A stretch of 36,316 nt of DNA from Desulfobacula sp. (GTDB lineage Bacteria > Desulfobacterota > Desulfobacteria > Desulfobacterales > Desulfobacteraceae). Positions 22,907-32,657 of this stretch are shown here, piece by piece. The stretch's first letter is position 1. The number at the start of each line of letters is the position of its first letter. The notes under the pieces were generated by a model, which did not search any database, had not been told where the DNA came from, and worked only from the letters and a program-made list of their open reading frames with translations. The DNA is taken from NCBI GenBank assembly GCA_020048635.1, contig JAIFMF010000206.1, positions 1-36,316 of the forward strand, in the 5' to 3' direction. A program made the translations under genes and the position numbers.

Positions 22907-24421
22907 ATGGAAAGAAACCAGCGCCTTGAAATGAAAGGCATCTCAAAATCATTTCACGGCATTCCCGCAAACCAGGATATCAGTTTTTGTATTGAATCCG
23001 GTGAGATCCTGGGCCTCCTGGGTGAGAACGGGGCGGGAAAAACAACCCTGATGAATATCCTGTACGGCCTTTACCAGCCGGATGCAGGAGAAATCAGAAT
23101 CAACGGGACCCCTGTCCGGATTCACAACCCGGTGGAATCCATTTTCCACGGCATCGGCATGGTGCATCAGCATTTCATGCTCATCCAGAACCATTCCGTT
23201 CTTGAAAATATTGCCTTAAGCTATAAAGACACCCCGTTTTTCTTTCCAAAATTAAAAATCAGAGAAAAGATAGAAACGTTTTCAAAATCCTTTGATTTCA
23301 ACATGGACCTGACCAAAAAAATCTGGCAGCTTTCAGCAGGGGAACAGCAGCGGGTGGAAATCATAAAAGCCCTTCTGAACGGCGCCGACCTTCTGATCCT
23401 GGATGAACCCACTTCCGTTCTGACCCCCCAGGAAATCAAAGAGCTCATCTCTATATTAAAGGGAATGAAGGCCAAGGGCCACATGATCATTTTCATCTCC
23501 CACAAACTCGATGAAATCATGGATATCTGCGATCGAGTCCTGGTGCTGCAAAAAGGGAGAATCGCCGGCAGTGCCCTTACCAGAGATACGGACAAAACAT
23601 CCCTGGCCCGGATGATGGTGGGAAGGGATGTGGTGTTTAACATCAAAAGGGAAAAGATTGAAAGAGGACGGCAAATCCTCTCGGTTGAACACCTGGATGT
23701 CATGGGGGATAAAGGCATTCCTGCTCTTAAAGATATCTCATTTGATGTGTTTGAAAATGAAATCTTCGGTGTGGCAGGAGTTTCCGGCAATGGTCAGCGG
23801 GAGCTGGCCGAAGCCGTCACCGGCATCCGGGCGGTTAAATCCGGCAAAATCCGTATCAATGACCAGGACATCACCAATACATCACCGAGGCATATTTATG
23901 ATCTGGGGGTTTCCCATGTACCGGAAGAACGCATCCGATTCGGTATTGCGCCGGGTCTTTTTCTCTATGACAATGCTATCTTGAAACAGCATCACCTGAA
24001 AAAATTCTCCCAGCGGTATTTCCTTAAATATAAAGAAGTCAAACATCACACGAAAACCCTTATGAACGACTTCAATGTCTCTGCCCACTCCATCAACAGC
24101 CAGATCCGGAACCTTTCCGGAGGAAATATCCAGAAGCTGATCCTTGGCAGGGAAATCAGTGAAAAGCCCCAACTCCTGGTCGCCTCCCACCCCACCTACG
24201 GGCTTGACGTGGGGGCAACCGAATTCATGAGAAACCATCTTCTTATGCTTAGAAAAACCGGCAGTGCGGTTCTTCTTTTTTCAGAAGACCTTGAAGAAAT
24301 ATTTGAACTCTGTGACCGCATTGCCGTCATTTTCGACGGCGAGTTCATGGCTATTCTGGATTCCGATGATCAGCGTCTGTGTGATATCGGCCTCATGATG
24401 GCAGGATCGGAAAGAATATGA
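22907..24421 (+). CDS. BMP-type ABC transporter ATPase, tandem domains
   Basis: 504 residues with two ABC domains, as in nucleoside/sugar importers of the RbsA fold. Domain 1 (about 1-240) has Walker A GENGAGKTT, signature LSAGEQQR and Walker B LLILDEP. Domain 2 has a degenerate Walker A, GVSGNGQREL, a signature LSGGNIQKL and ASHPTYGLDVGA at the Walker B position; this degeneracy is normal for the family. AGAGGA precedes the ATG by 2 bp. It is followed by two permeases. Confidence 0.92.
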   Translation: MERNQRLEMKGISKSFHGIPANQDISFCIESGEILGLLGENGAGKTTLMNILYGLYQPDAGEIRINGTPVRIHNPVESIFHGIGMVHQHFMLIQNHSVLENIALSYKDTPFFFPKLKIREKIETFSKSFDFNMDLTKKIWQLSAGEQQRVEIIKALLNGADLLILDEPTSVLTPQEIKELISILKGMKAKGHMIIFISHKLDEIMDICDRVLVLQKGRIAGSALTRDTDKTSLARMMVGRDVVFNIKREKIERGRQILSVEHLDVMGDKGIPALKDISFDVFENEIFGVAGVSGNGQRELAEAVTGIRAVKSGKIRINDQDITNTSPRHIYDLGVSHVPEERIRFGIAPGLFLYDNAILKQHHLKKFSQRYFLKYKEVKHHTKTLMNDFNVSAHSINSQIRNLSGGNIQKLILGREISEKPQLLVASHPTYGLDVGATEFMRNHLLMLRKTGSAVLLFSEDLEEIFELCDRIAVIFDGEFMAILDSDDQRLCDIGLMMAGSERI

Positions 24422-24449
24422 GGGACAGTATAAAACTTAGGAACAACCA

Positions 24450-25526
24450 ATGATGAACCTTATTGTTACGGATCGATACGATATCAGTGCCGTCCGGTCC
24501 TTCATGACCAATCTCTTGTCCCTTGCTTCTGGACTATTCATGATCGGTCTTGTTTTCCTGTTTTTGGGGGTTAACCCTTTCTATGCCATCTTTAAAATAT
24601 TTTCAGGCTCCTTCGGGTCTTTCTATGGTTTCAAGGAAACTCTAACCAAAGCCATTCCTCTGATCCTGATCGGATCAGGCCTCACCCTTGCCTTCCGTGC
24701 AAAATTCTGGAATATTGGTGCGGAAGGTCAGCTTCTGATGGGTGCAATCTTTGCATCCTGGACAGGTCTCTTTCTTGGCAATGATCTGCCGTCCTATATC
24801 ATCGTTCCTCTGATGTTTTTTTCAGGATTTATCGGTGGCGCCCTGTGGGGAATCATCCCCGCCATCCTGAAAATCAGGTTCTCCATTAACGAGGTGATTT
24901 CAACCCTGATGCTCAATTATATCTGCGCCGATTTTCTGACCATGCTCATTGTGGGACCCTGGAAAGGCAGCACACGGTTTGGCTTTCCCGGCACCGACAA
25001 TCTTCCCGATGCCGCCATCCTGGGAATCATTCCCGGCTCCCGCATCCACTATGCCACTTTCATTCTTTCCATTCTGTGCGCTATTATCCTGTGTATCGTG
25101 ATTTATAAAACACGGTTCGGGTATGAAGCAAGGGTTGTGGGTGAAAATCCGGATGCCGGGAGGTATGCCGGGATTGATTTCTTAAAAACCACCCTCATCC
25201 TCATGATTATCAGCGGGGGCCTTGCTGGCCTTGCCGGTGTCGGTGAAGTGGCGGGCATCCATCATTATCTCGGCTATCCTGCCGCTGTTTCTTCCGGTTA
25301 TGGCTTTACCGCCATCATTGTTGCCTGGCTGGCCAAATTAAATCCACTTCTCACCCTGATTTCCGGCATCTTTTTTGCCGGAATCCTTGTGGGTGGAGAC
25401 GCCATTCAGATATCCCTCGGCCTTCCCGCTGCCACTGTCAATATTGTGAATGGAATTCTATTGATCTGTTTAATCATGGGCGATTATTTTCTGAGAAACA
25501 AAATCCGTCTTCAATTATCAAAATGA
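24450..25526 (+). CDS. ABC transporter permease (YufP/BmpC type)
   Basis: A 358-residue integral membrane protein with about eight or nine helices. GAEGQLLMGAIFASWTG near residue 90 and INEVISTLMLNYI near residue 148 are signatures of BMP-linked permeases, as is VVGENPDAGRYAGI. It is one of two heteromeric channel subunits. The start has a weak ribosome binding site (AGGAACAACC) and lies 28 bp after the ATPase gene. Confidence 0.9.
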   Translation: MMNLIVTDRYDISAVRSFMTNLLSLASGLFMIGLVFLFLGVNPFYAIFKIFSGSFGSFYGFKETLTKAIPLILIGSGLTLAFRAKFWNIGAEGQLLMGAIFASWTGLFLGNDLPSYIIVPLMFFSGFIGGALWGIIPAILKIRFSINEVISTLMLNYICADFLTMLIVGPWKGSTRFGFPGTDNLPDAAILGIIPGSRIHYATFILSILCAIILCIVIYKTRFGYEARVVGENPDAGRYAGIDFLKTTLILMIISGGLAGLAGVGEVAGIHHYLGYPAAVSSGYGFTAIIVAWLAKLNPLLTLISGIFFAGILVGGDAIQISLGLPAATVNIVNGILLICLIMGDYFLRNKIRLQLSK

Positions 25527-25570
25527 AAATTTCAAGACGATGATTTCAAGACAAAAAAGGGGACTCCATT

Positions 25571-26491
25571 ATGGAAGATATGATCGTTTCAACACTTGAG
25601 CGGGCCATGGTGGCCGGGACCCCTTTGCTTTTAGCGACAACAGGGGAAGTCATCTGCGAACGCTCCGGTATACTGAATCTCGGGGTTGAAGGCGTCATGT
25701 CCATGGGTGCCGTTGTCGCCTTTATCGTCACAATGACCACGGGTGAGCCCTGGCTCGGGGTTATTTGTGCTGTAGGTGTCGGAATGGCCATCTCCATCGT
25801 TCACGCTTTTGCTTCCGTCAGCCTTCAGGCCAACCAGGTGGTGTCCGGTCTTGCGCTCACCATGCTGGGCCTTGGATTTTCCGGCATGATGGGAAAACCC
25901 TATGTGGGCAAACCGCTTTTAATAAAAATGGATGACCTGGCCATACCCTTTCTCTCTGATATTCCCTACCTTGGGAAAATCCTGTTTTCCCAGAGTCCTT
26001 TCTTTTATCTCGCCATCTTTCTTGCCCTGACAGCCTGGTTTTTTCTTGAAAAGACCCGCCTCGGCATACAGATCCGCTCCACCGGTGAAAATCCCAGAGC
26101 CACTGAAACCCAGGGGATTAATGTCTCCAGAATAAAATACCTGAGCATTCTCATCGGCGGCGGGTTTTCAGCCCTTGCCGGTGCCCATCTCTCCATTTCA
26201 TATTCAAAATCCTGGATAGAGGGAATGACTGCGGGACGCGGCTGGATCGCCATTGCCCTGACCATTTTCGCACTGTGGAATCCAGCTCGTGCCATATGGG
26301 CAGCATTCCTGTTCGGGTTTATTTTCGTTGTCCAATACCTGCTGCAGCCCCTTGGGATATCCCCGAATTTTCTCTCCATGCTGCCTTATATTGCAACGCT
26401 GATCATCCTTTTATTGATCAGTTTCAAAGACCCAAGAAGATTAAATGCCCCTGCCATGCTGGGCGAACCTTACAAACGGGGTGAGCGATAA
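25571..26491 (+). CDS. ABC transporter permease (YufQ/BmpD type)
   Basis: A 306-residue integral membrane protein. The start (TLERAMVAGTPLLLATTGEV, then ERSGILNLGVEGVM) and RSTGENPRATETQGI are typical of the second permease of nucleoside-type BMP importers. AAAAGGGG lies upstream. It closes the operon: the next gene has its own ribosome binding site 75 bp on, and no hairpin is visible between. Confidence 0.9.
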   Translation: MEDMIVSTLERAMVAGTPLLLATTGEVICERSGILNLGVEGVMSMGAVVAFIVTMTTGEPWLGVICAVGVGMAISIVHAFASVSLQANQVVSGLALTMLGLGFSGMMGKPYVGKPLLIKMDDLAIPFLSDIPYLGKILFSQSPFFYLAIFLALTAWFFLEKTRLGIQIRSTGENPRATETQGINVSRIKYLSILIGGGFSALAGAHLSISYSKSWIEGMTAGRGWIAIALTIFALWNPARAIWAAFLFGFIFVVQYLLQPLGISPNFLSMLPYIATLIILLLISFKDPRRLNAPAMLGEPYKRGER

Positions 26492-26566
26492 TAAAATCTT
26501 TGACATTTTAAAGGATTTTCTTAATAATTGACCCATCATCTATCATCTGATTTTTAAGGAGCACAT

Positions 26567-27112
26567 ATGACAGAGCCCATCATCTCCCCCATCGTTTCTA
26601 TTGATGAAATTTCAAAGATTTTTCTAACAACCGCCCGAACAACCCTTGAAGCCACCACACAACAGGAAATTACCTTTTCGTCAACCATCCAGAAAACCCC
26701 AAAAATTTCCATGAAACCGGACCTGACCTGTTTTGTTCAATTCAACGGGGATTATAACGGTCTTGTGGTAATGAATTTCTCTGCCGATGCCGCCTTTGAA
26801 ATCTATAGATCCTATATGAACGCCATGGGCATGCCCAAAGATGAGCTTGCCTCGACCGTAGCCTCACCGGAAGTTTCGGATACCATCGGAGAAATCACCA
26901 ACCAGATCATGGGCCATCTGGTCAAGGAGATTGAAGACAAATTCAATCTTAATGCTGTTTTTGGACAGCCCAAAGCCCTTACGATTAATAGCGCCATAAC
27001 CCTTGTCATTGATTCCGATTACCGGGAAAACCGACGATTATCCTTTAAAATCGGAAATTACAGTTTCCGGATTGAAATCGCCATGGAGCATACTGAATTC
27101 ATCCTCAGTTAA
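26567..27112 (+). CDS. DUF3334 / CheX-like protein
   Basis: A 181-residue soluble protein. The middle resembles the CheX/CheC phosphatase fold (FNGDYNGLVVMNFSADAAF, then GEITNQIMGHLVKEIE), and the whole resembles DUF3334 as found in Vibrio: start with ARTTLEATTQQEITF, KPDLTCFVQFNG, end with AMEHTEFIL. CheX-like proteins dephosphorylate CheY-type regulators, but no chemotaxis gene is nearby, so its partner is unknown. Start preceded by AAGGAG with a 7-nt gap. It is 6 bp from the protease gene, so co-transcription is likely. Confidence 0.8.
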   Translation: MTEPIISPIVSIDEISKIFLTTARTTLEATTQQEITFSSTIQKTPKISMKPDLTCFVQFNGDYNGLVVMNFSADAAFEIYRSYMNAMGMPKDELASTVASPEVSDTIGEITNQIMGHLVKEIEDKFNLNAVFGQPKALTINSAITLVIDSDYRENRRLSFKIGNYSFRIEIAMEHTEFILS

Positions 27113-27118
27113 ATTCCT

Positions 27119-28561
27119 ATGAGACATCCTGGAATTTTTCGTATCATACTGGTGCTTTTTCTGTTCGTTTCCTTTTCATCGAACACCTGCCTTGCCATAT
27201 CCATTCCTGATGAAAAGGAACTCGGAAAAAAATTCATCGACATGATAGAAAAAAAACAGATGTTATTGCATGACCCCATTGCAAGCCACATGGTCAATGA
27301 GGTCGGACGGCATATTCTTTCCTATCTGCCTCTGCAACCCTTTGATTATTCCTTTTATGTTGTGAATGATGAAATTTTTAATGCGTTTGCCGCCCCTGGT
27401 GCAAATATCTTTGCCTACCGGGGACTGATCACCTCACTTGATTCCATTGATGAACTTGCCGGCATCATAGGCCATGAAATTGCCCATGCCGCCAGCCGTC
27501 ACGTGTCCGAATCCATTGACCGATCAAAGTATATCAGTATTGGAAGTCTTGCAGGCGTGCTGGCAGGAGTCCTCGTCGGCAGCAAATCCAGCGGCGAGGC
27601 AGCAGGAACACTGATTAAGGGATCTCTCGCCATTGGACAGACAGCCATGCTGTCCTTCACAAGAGAAAATGAAACCGAGGCAGACGAAAAAGGTATCATG
27701 TTTTTAAAGGAAAGCTGTTATTCACCCAAAGGACTTTTATCCGGTTTGATGAAGATAAGGGAGTCGGATTATCGGGGCGTGGAAAATATCCCTGACTATG
27801 TCAAAACCCATCCGGGAACGGGCAGCCGTATTGCCCATGTGGAAAATATCCTGTCAGACTATACCCCGGTAAAAAAACCAGCCTGTAAAGCGGATCTGCG
27901 GTTTGAAATGGTGAAATACCGTCTTATGGGACTTTATGGAGAGCTGGAGCCCTCCTATGCCAAACTGACCCGCCTCCTGGAAAAAGAGCCTGACAATGCG
28001 GCCCTTCACTATGGCATAGGCCTTATATATGATCGGAAATTCAGAAAACTGGAAGCCTTGTCGCACCTAAAAAAAGCTCTTTCCATCAATGTTTTCGACC
28101 CCATGATCCTTCTTGAACTGGGAAGACTTTACCAGGAAAACGGCGAGGCAGAAAAAGCCCTGGATGTCCTGAAGGCTGTTGAGTCAGAACCTGTTCTGGG
28201 GGTGATGGCCCGCTTTCACCAGGCTGCTGCCCTTCTTGAACTTAAAAATTTCAAAAAAGCTGAGGTGCTTTTTAATTCTGTCATCGAAACGGCACCATTG
28301 GCATATCCCACTGCCTATTACAACCTTGCCAATATCATGTCCATCCAGAACAAGCCGGATTTTTCCCATTATTACCTTGGTCTCTATTATTCTGAAACGG
28401 GAAATACAAAAAATGCCATCACTCATTTAAAAAAAGCGATGGAGAGTCTTAGCGATACAGAAAAATTCAATCATGCAAAGGACCTTCTGGAAAAAATAAT
28501 AAAAGAAGAACGGGAAGAAATGGAAGAAAGAGAAAAACGAACCCGGAAACCTCGCCTCTAA
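27119..28561 (+). CDS. M48 family metalloprotease with TPR repeats (BepA/YfgC type)
   Basis: A 480-residue exported zinc protease. A signal peptide (IILVLFLFVSFSSNTCLA) precedes the catalytic domain, with HExxH at His119/His123 (GHEIAHAASRH) and a downstream Glu185 in ETEAD as third ligand. Residues about 265-460 form TPR helices (for example ALHYGIGLIYDRKFRKLEAL and MILLELGRLYQENGEAEKAL). BepA-like proteins act in the periplasm in outer-membrane protein quality control. A charged tail (EREEMEEREKRTRK) ends the protein. It converges on fusA with a 9-bp gap. Confidence 0.9.
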   Translation: MRHPGIFRIILVLFLFVSFSSNTCLAISIPDEKELGKKFIDMIEKKQMLLHDPIASHMVNEVGRHILSYLPLQPFDYSFYVVNDEIFNAFAAPGANIFAYRGLITSLDSIDELAGIIGHEIAHAASRHVSESIDRSKYISIGSLAGVLAGVLVGSKSSGEAAGTLIKGSLAIGQTAMLSFTRENETEADEKGIMFLKESCYSPKGLLSGLMKIRESDYRGVENIPDYVKTHPGTGSRIAHVENILSDYTPVKKPACKADLRFEMVKYRLMGLYGELEPSYAKLTRLLEKEPDNAALHYGIGLIYDRKFRKLEALSHLKKALSINVFDPMILLELGRLYQENGEAEKALDVLKAVESEPVLGVMARFHQAAALLELKNFKKAEVLFNSVIETAPLAYPTAYYNLANIMSIQNKPDFSHYYLGLYYSETGNTKNAITHLKKAMESLSDTEKFNHAKDLLEKIIKEEREEMEEREKRTRKPRL

Positions 28562-28570
28562 AGATTATTT

Positions 28571-30595
28571 TTATACCTTGTCAAATCTGGAAAAATGCAT
28601 GGAAAAAGTTCCTCTTCCCTGGCTTGCTGACCGTATGGCCGTAGAATATCCGAACATCCTGGCGAGTGGGACAACTGCTTTTACAATCTGAAGACCTGAT
28701 TTTGAATCAATGGATTCTATCTTCCCCCCCCTTGCATTGAGATCTGAGATGGCATCTCCCATAAATGCATCCGGAACAAATACTTCAACTTCCATGATGG
28801 GCTCCAGAAGACTAATGGAAGCATTTTCCAGGGCATCCTTACAGGCCATGGAAGCACAGACGGAAAAGGCCAGTTCAGAACTTCGTTCATCAAAGGTACC
28901 GCCTTCAATGACAATGGCAACATCCACCAGGGGATAGCCCTTGAGGTAACCGCCTTCAAGGCTCTCCCGGATACTTTTTTCAATGGCCGGGACATATTGT
29001 TCCGGTATCTGATCAATCCCTGCCTTTGATTTAAAACTGATCCCTTCTCCGCGGTTCAAAGGCTCCAGGATGATACTCACTTTTGCAAAATGAGTCTTCC
29101 CGGAAATATCCTTTTCAAAAACAGCACTGCCCTTTGCCTTCTGGTTGATCACTTCCCTGTAGACAACCTGGGGATGCCCGACATTGACATTGGTGTTGAA
29201 TTCTTTCTGCATTCTTGAAATGATGATTTCAAGGTGAAGTTCACCCATGCCGGACAAAAGGGTCTGACCGGTTTCCTCATCCCGGCTGACTTTCAGGGTC
29301 GGGTCTTCCATGGTGAATTTTTCAAGTACTTCATCCAGCTTTTCCTGATCTGAATGGGTTTTCGGCTCCACAGCAATTGAAATAACCGGATCTTCATATT
29401 CCATTTTCTCTAAGCAGACCGGGTTTTCTATCGAACACAGGGTGTCTCCGGTTCCTGAATCCTTAAGCCCGACGATACCGATGATCTCACCGGCTGAAGC
29501 CTCTTTAAGACGTTCCCGTTTATTGGCATGCATCTGGAGAATCCGGGATAGTTTTTCGGTTTTCTTCAGCAATGGATTATACACTTCCGAGCCTGTTTCT
29601 ATTCTGCCGGAATAAATCCTTGCAAAAGAGAGTTTTCTACCCTCAATAATGGAAACTTTAAAAATCAGAGCGGCCAGAGGCCCATTTTTTTTCGGCAGGA
29701 ATTCCACTTCCTCGCTGGTTTCCGGATGAAGGCCTTTGACCGGAGGAATATCCAGGGGGCTTGGCAGATAGAGTTCAATCCCGTCCAGAAGGGTCTGTAT
29801 CCCCTTATTTTTAAGAGCGCTGCCACAGAATACCGGTACAATCTTTCTTGAAATCGTAGCCGCCCGGATGGCTTTGTTTAGTTCTTCTCTTCCAATTTCC
29901 TGCTCCGACAGATATTTTTCCATGATCTCATCATTGACTTCAGATATGGCTTCAAGGAGTTTGTCCCTGTATTCAAGGGCTTTTTCCATATCGTCAGGAG
30001 TGATGTCATCCTTGGAAAAACTCGATCCCTTGGTTTCATCATCCCAGGTGATCTGTTTCATGTTGACAAGATCAATGACACCTTTAAAACTATCTTCAGA
30101 CCCCATGGGAAGCTGGAGAATAACAGGATTTGTCTTCAGCTTCTTTCTCATGGAATCGACGGCACCAAAAAAATCAGCCCCTGTCCGGTCCATCTTATTG
30201 ATAAACGCCAATCTCGGTACAGCATACTTATCTGCCTGGCGCCATACGGTTTCCGACTGGGGTTCCACTCCGCCGACCGCACAGAAAACACCAATGGCAC
30301 CATCCAGGACTCTTAAAGCTCTTTCCACTTCTACTGTAAAATCCACATGACCCGGCGTATCAATAATCTGGATCACCGACTGGTTCCATTCACAGGTCGT
30401 AACCGCAGAGGAAATGGTAATCCCCCGCTCTTGCTCATCCTGCATCCAGTCCATGATCGCTTCACCATCATGGACTTCCCCCATTTTATAGGATTTTCCC
30501 GTATAATAGAGAATTCTTTCGGTTACTGTGGTCTTGCCCGCATCAATGTGGGCCATAATCCCGATATTTCTATAGTGGCTGATATTTTTTGTCAT
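28571..30595 (-). CDS. Elongation factor G, stand-alone copy
   Basis: A 674-residue translational GTPase. G1 is [10 protein letters not shown]2 follows [11 protein letters not shown]3 is DTPGHVDF, G4 NKMD; domains II-V follow, with [10 protein letters not shown] and the C-terminal domain. The length is slightly short for canonical EF-G (about 690). The gene stands alone, without rpsL/rpsG/tuf, so it is probably a paralogue rather than the str-operon fusA; Deltaproteobacteria often carry such duplicates (spdEFG). Expression appears to start from the promoter at 30717-30689. No clear Shine-Dalgarno precedes the ATG. Confidence 0.88.
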   Translation of the reverse strand: MTKNISHYRNIGIMAHIDAGKTTVTERILYYTGKSYKMGEVHDGEAIMDWMQDEQERGITISSAVTTCEWNQSVIQIIDTPGHVDFTVEVERALRVLDGAIGVFCAVGGVEPQSETVWRQADKYAVPRLAFINKMDRTGADFFGAVDSMRKKLKTNPVILQLPMGSEDSFKGVIDLVNMKQITWDDETKGSSFSKDDITPDDMEKALEYRDKLLEAISEVNDEIMEKYLSEQEIGREELNKAIRAATISRKIVPVFCGSALKNKGIQTLLDGIELYLPSPLDIPPVKGLHPETSEEVEFLPKKNGPLAALIFKVSIIEGRKLSFARIYSGRIETGSEVYNPLLKKTEKLSRILQMHANKRERLKEASAGEIIGIVGLKDSGTGDTLCSIENPVCLEKMEYEDPVISIAVEPKTHSDQEKLDEVLEKFTMEDPTLKVSRDEETGQTLLSGMGELHLEIIISRMQKEFNTNVNVGHPQVVYREVINQKAKGSAVFEKDISGKTHFAKVSIILEPLNRGEGISFKSKAGIDQIPEQYVPAIEKSIRESLEGGYLKGYPLVDVAIVIEGGTFDERSSELAFSVCASMACKDALENASISLLEPIMEVEVFVPDAFMGDAISDLNARGGKIESIDSKSGLQIVKAVVPLARMFGYSTAIRSASQGRGTFSMHFSRFDKV

Positions 30596-30688
30596 TTCAC
30601 AATCAAACTATTTTATATGATACACTGCATTCCAGGTCAGAGAGTTTACCGCCGGGGCTTGAAAAATTTCTTAAATTTAAAATGATAT

Positions 30689-30717
30689 TTGATACAGTAT
30701 TGCCTTATGAGTGTCAA
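30689..30717 (-). promoter_or_regulatory. Promoter of the elongation factor G gene
   Basis: On the minus strand, TTGACA (30717-30712) and TATCAA (30694-30689) are separated by 17 bp, about 95 bp upstream of the start codon. The intervening leader shows nothing I recognise. Confidence 0.5.
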
Positions 30718-30823
30718 GAAAATATCCCTTGCAAATCATCCGAGGGTTTAATAAAATTGAAGCCTTAAAAAATAAATGCCTTATTTTGGTTCAATTGTTT
30801 TCATCAGGAGCAAGTTTATATTC

Positions 30824-31195
30824 ATGATACCGGGATTTGAAAAAATTGTTGAAGAAAGAATTAAAAAAGCCCAGGAGGAAGGCGAGTTTGATAACCTTGA
30901 AGGGACCCATAAACCCTTAAAATTTGAAGATCAGCATGTGCCGGAGGAGTTCCGACTGGCCCATAAGATATTGAAAAATTCAGGTTTTCTTCCTCCGGAA
31001 GTTGAACTCAGAAAAAATATCCGGGAAGCCGAAGATCTTCTGGAAGCAGCAGAGATCGACTCACCTGAACGACTGAAAACCCAGAAAAAACTGAGTTACC
31101 TTATCACCAAACTGAATACCATACGAGGAGATAGATGCTGCTCATCCCTTTACTCAGAGGAATACAGGGAAAGCATTATTAAAAAAATGTCATGA
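30824..31195 (+). CDS. DUF1992 (DnaJ-homologue C28-like) protein
   Basis: A 123-residue soluble protein resembling the DUF1992 domain: EKIVEERIKKAQEEGEFDNL, then GTHKPLKFED, and AHKILKNSGFLPPEVELRK. The function is unknown; the family relates to a DnaJ-like subfamily but has no J domain. I chose ATG 30824 because the domain starts there; the frame is open to 30776. The AGGAG upstream has a long 13-nt gap. It overlaps the next gene by 4 bp. Confidence 0.78.
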   Translation: MIPGFEKIVEERIKKAQEEGEFDNLEGTHKPLKFEDQHVPEEFRLAHKILKNSGFLPPEVELRKNIREAEDLLEAAEIDSPERLKTQKKLSYLITKLNTIRGDRCCSSLYSEEYRESIIKKMS

Positions 31196-31683
31196 ATTTT
31201 TTAAACAAAGATAAAGACGGACTTTTTAAAAATATTTTCACAGCGTACTCCATTCTGCTGGTGCATATTTTGCTTTTAGCAGGCACAGGGGTTGTTGTGG
31301 TTCTGTTCAAGGGGGTATATCACTATCTTCCCTGGATCATGGGTTGCCTCGGCCTCTTGGCCCTTGCAGCCGCCTTTCTTTTCTACCGGCGCTTGAGCCG
31401 GGATTCTTCAGATATCGGCAATTTTTTATCAACGCCGGGACTTGAAGACCGGACCATAGAAGTTAAACTCATCGGCGGGCTTGCTTCTTTCAAAATATCA
31501 CCAAGGGAAAACGGGCAGGTGCGCCTGGATCAAAAGCCCGCCATATCCACTGGCAACCTTCTCGTGGATGATACCTCCGATATTACAGAACAAAAAATAC
31601 TGAAACTGACCGCACTTTTTGAAAAAGACCTGATCACAAAAGAAGAGTTGGAAACGGCAAAACAAAAAATTCTTCAAGGTTAA
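31192..31683 (+). CDS. Small membrane protein with C-terminal SHOCT-like segment
   Basis: 163 residues. Two transmembrane helices (AYSILLVHILLLAGTGVVVV and LPWIMGCLGLLALAAAFLF) are followed by a soluble domain that ends in ALFEKDLITKEELETAKQKI, a typical short SHOCT-like oligomerisation motif. No function assigned. ATGA overlap with the DUF1992 gene and 14 bp from the ligase gene place it in the same operon. Confidence 0.7.
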   Translation: MNFLNKDKDGLFKNIFTAYSILLVHILLLAGTGVVVVLFKGVYHYLPWIMGCLGLLALAAAFLFYRRLSRDSSDIGNFLSTPGLEDRTIEVKLIGGLASFKISPRENGQVRLDQKPAISTGNLLVDDTSDITEQKILKLTALFEKDLITKEELETAKQKILQG

Positions 31684-31697
31684 AACAGGAGTTCATT

Positions 31698-32657
31698 ATG
31701 AAAAAAATAAGGCTGGCGCTATTGTCGGGTGGCATATCTTCCGAAAGAGAGGTTTCCCTTAACAGCGGCAGCCAGGTATTTGATGCCCTGGACAAAGAAA
31801 GGTATGACATTGCCCTGTATGATCCCAAAACCGATTTAAAAAAACTTGTCATGGACGCCGAAAAAATTGATGCGGCTTTGATCATCCTTCACGGTCCCTT
31901 TGGAGAGGATGGAACCGTTCAAGGACTTTTAGACCTTCTGGACATTCCCTATCAGGGCGCAGGTGTGCTTGGCAGCTCCATAGCCATGAACAAACGGGTT
32001 TCTAAAAAACTCTTTGAAGCAGCCAATATCCCCATCCCTTCCTATTTTTCATTTTCCATGCGTGAAACCATTGACAAATCCATCGTTGTGGGGTCGCTTG
32101 GCCTTCCCCTGGTGGTAAAACCGGCCTGTGCCGGATCAAGTGTGGGCATGACCATTGTCAGGGATGAAAAAAATCTTGATGCTGCCGTTGCTCTCGGCTT
32201 TACCCATGATGACACCATCCTTATTGAACAATACATTAAAGGCATTGAACTCACCTGCGGGGTCTTGGGAAATGATAGCCTTGAAGCCTTGCCGGTTATT
32301 GAAATCATCCCGGGTGAAGGGTTTGAATTTTTTGACTACACAGCCAAATACACGGTGGGTGCAACCCGTGAAATCTGCCCTGCCCGCATTGATGAGGCCA
32401 CAACGAAAAAAGTGCAGGACCTTGCCATCAGAGCGCATCAGGCCCTTTATCTGAAGGGGTATTCCAGAACAGACATGATTTTGTCGGATAAAGGCATCTT
32501 TGTCCTTGAAACCAATACCATTCCAGGCATGACGGCAACCAGCCTTTACCCCCAGTCTGCTCAGGTGGCCGGGCTTTCTTTTACAAAACTCCTGGACAGG
32601 CTCATTGACCTTGCCATGGCTGAACATGAAAAAACAAAATTAAGGAGATCCATATGA
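31698..32657 (+). CDS. ddl: D-alanine--D-alanine ligase
   Basis: A 319-residue ATP-grasp enzyme joining two D-alanines for peptidoglycan synthesis in the cytoplasm. Motifs: LSGGISSEREVSLNSG near the start, HGPFGEDGTVQGLLD, YQGAGVLGSSIAMNK, VKPACAGSSVGM, and the C-terminal VLETNTIPGMTATSL that binds Mg-ATP. Normal length. ACAGGAG lies upstream and the stop overlaps the purDE start (ATGA). It is separated from any mur genes here. Confidence 0.92.
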   Translation: MKKIRLALLSGGISSEREVSLNSGSQVFDALDKERYDIALYDPKTDLKKLVMDAEKIDAALIILHGPFGEDGTVQGLLDLLDIPYQGAGVLGSSIAMNKRVSKKLFEAANIPIPSYFSFSMRETIDKSIVVGSLGLPLVVKPACAGSSVGMTIVRDEKNLDAAVALGFTHDDTILIEQYIKGIELTCGVLGNDSLEALPVIEIIPGEGFEFFDYTAKYTVGATREICPARIDEATTKKVQDLAIRAHQALYLKGYSRTDMILSDKGIFVLETNTIPGMTATSLYPQSAQVAGLSFTKLLDRLIDLAMAEHEKTKLRRSI

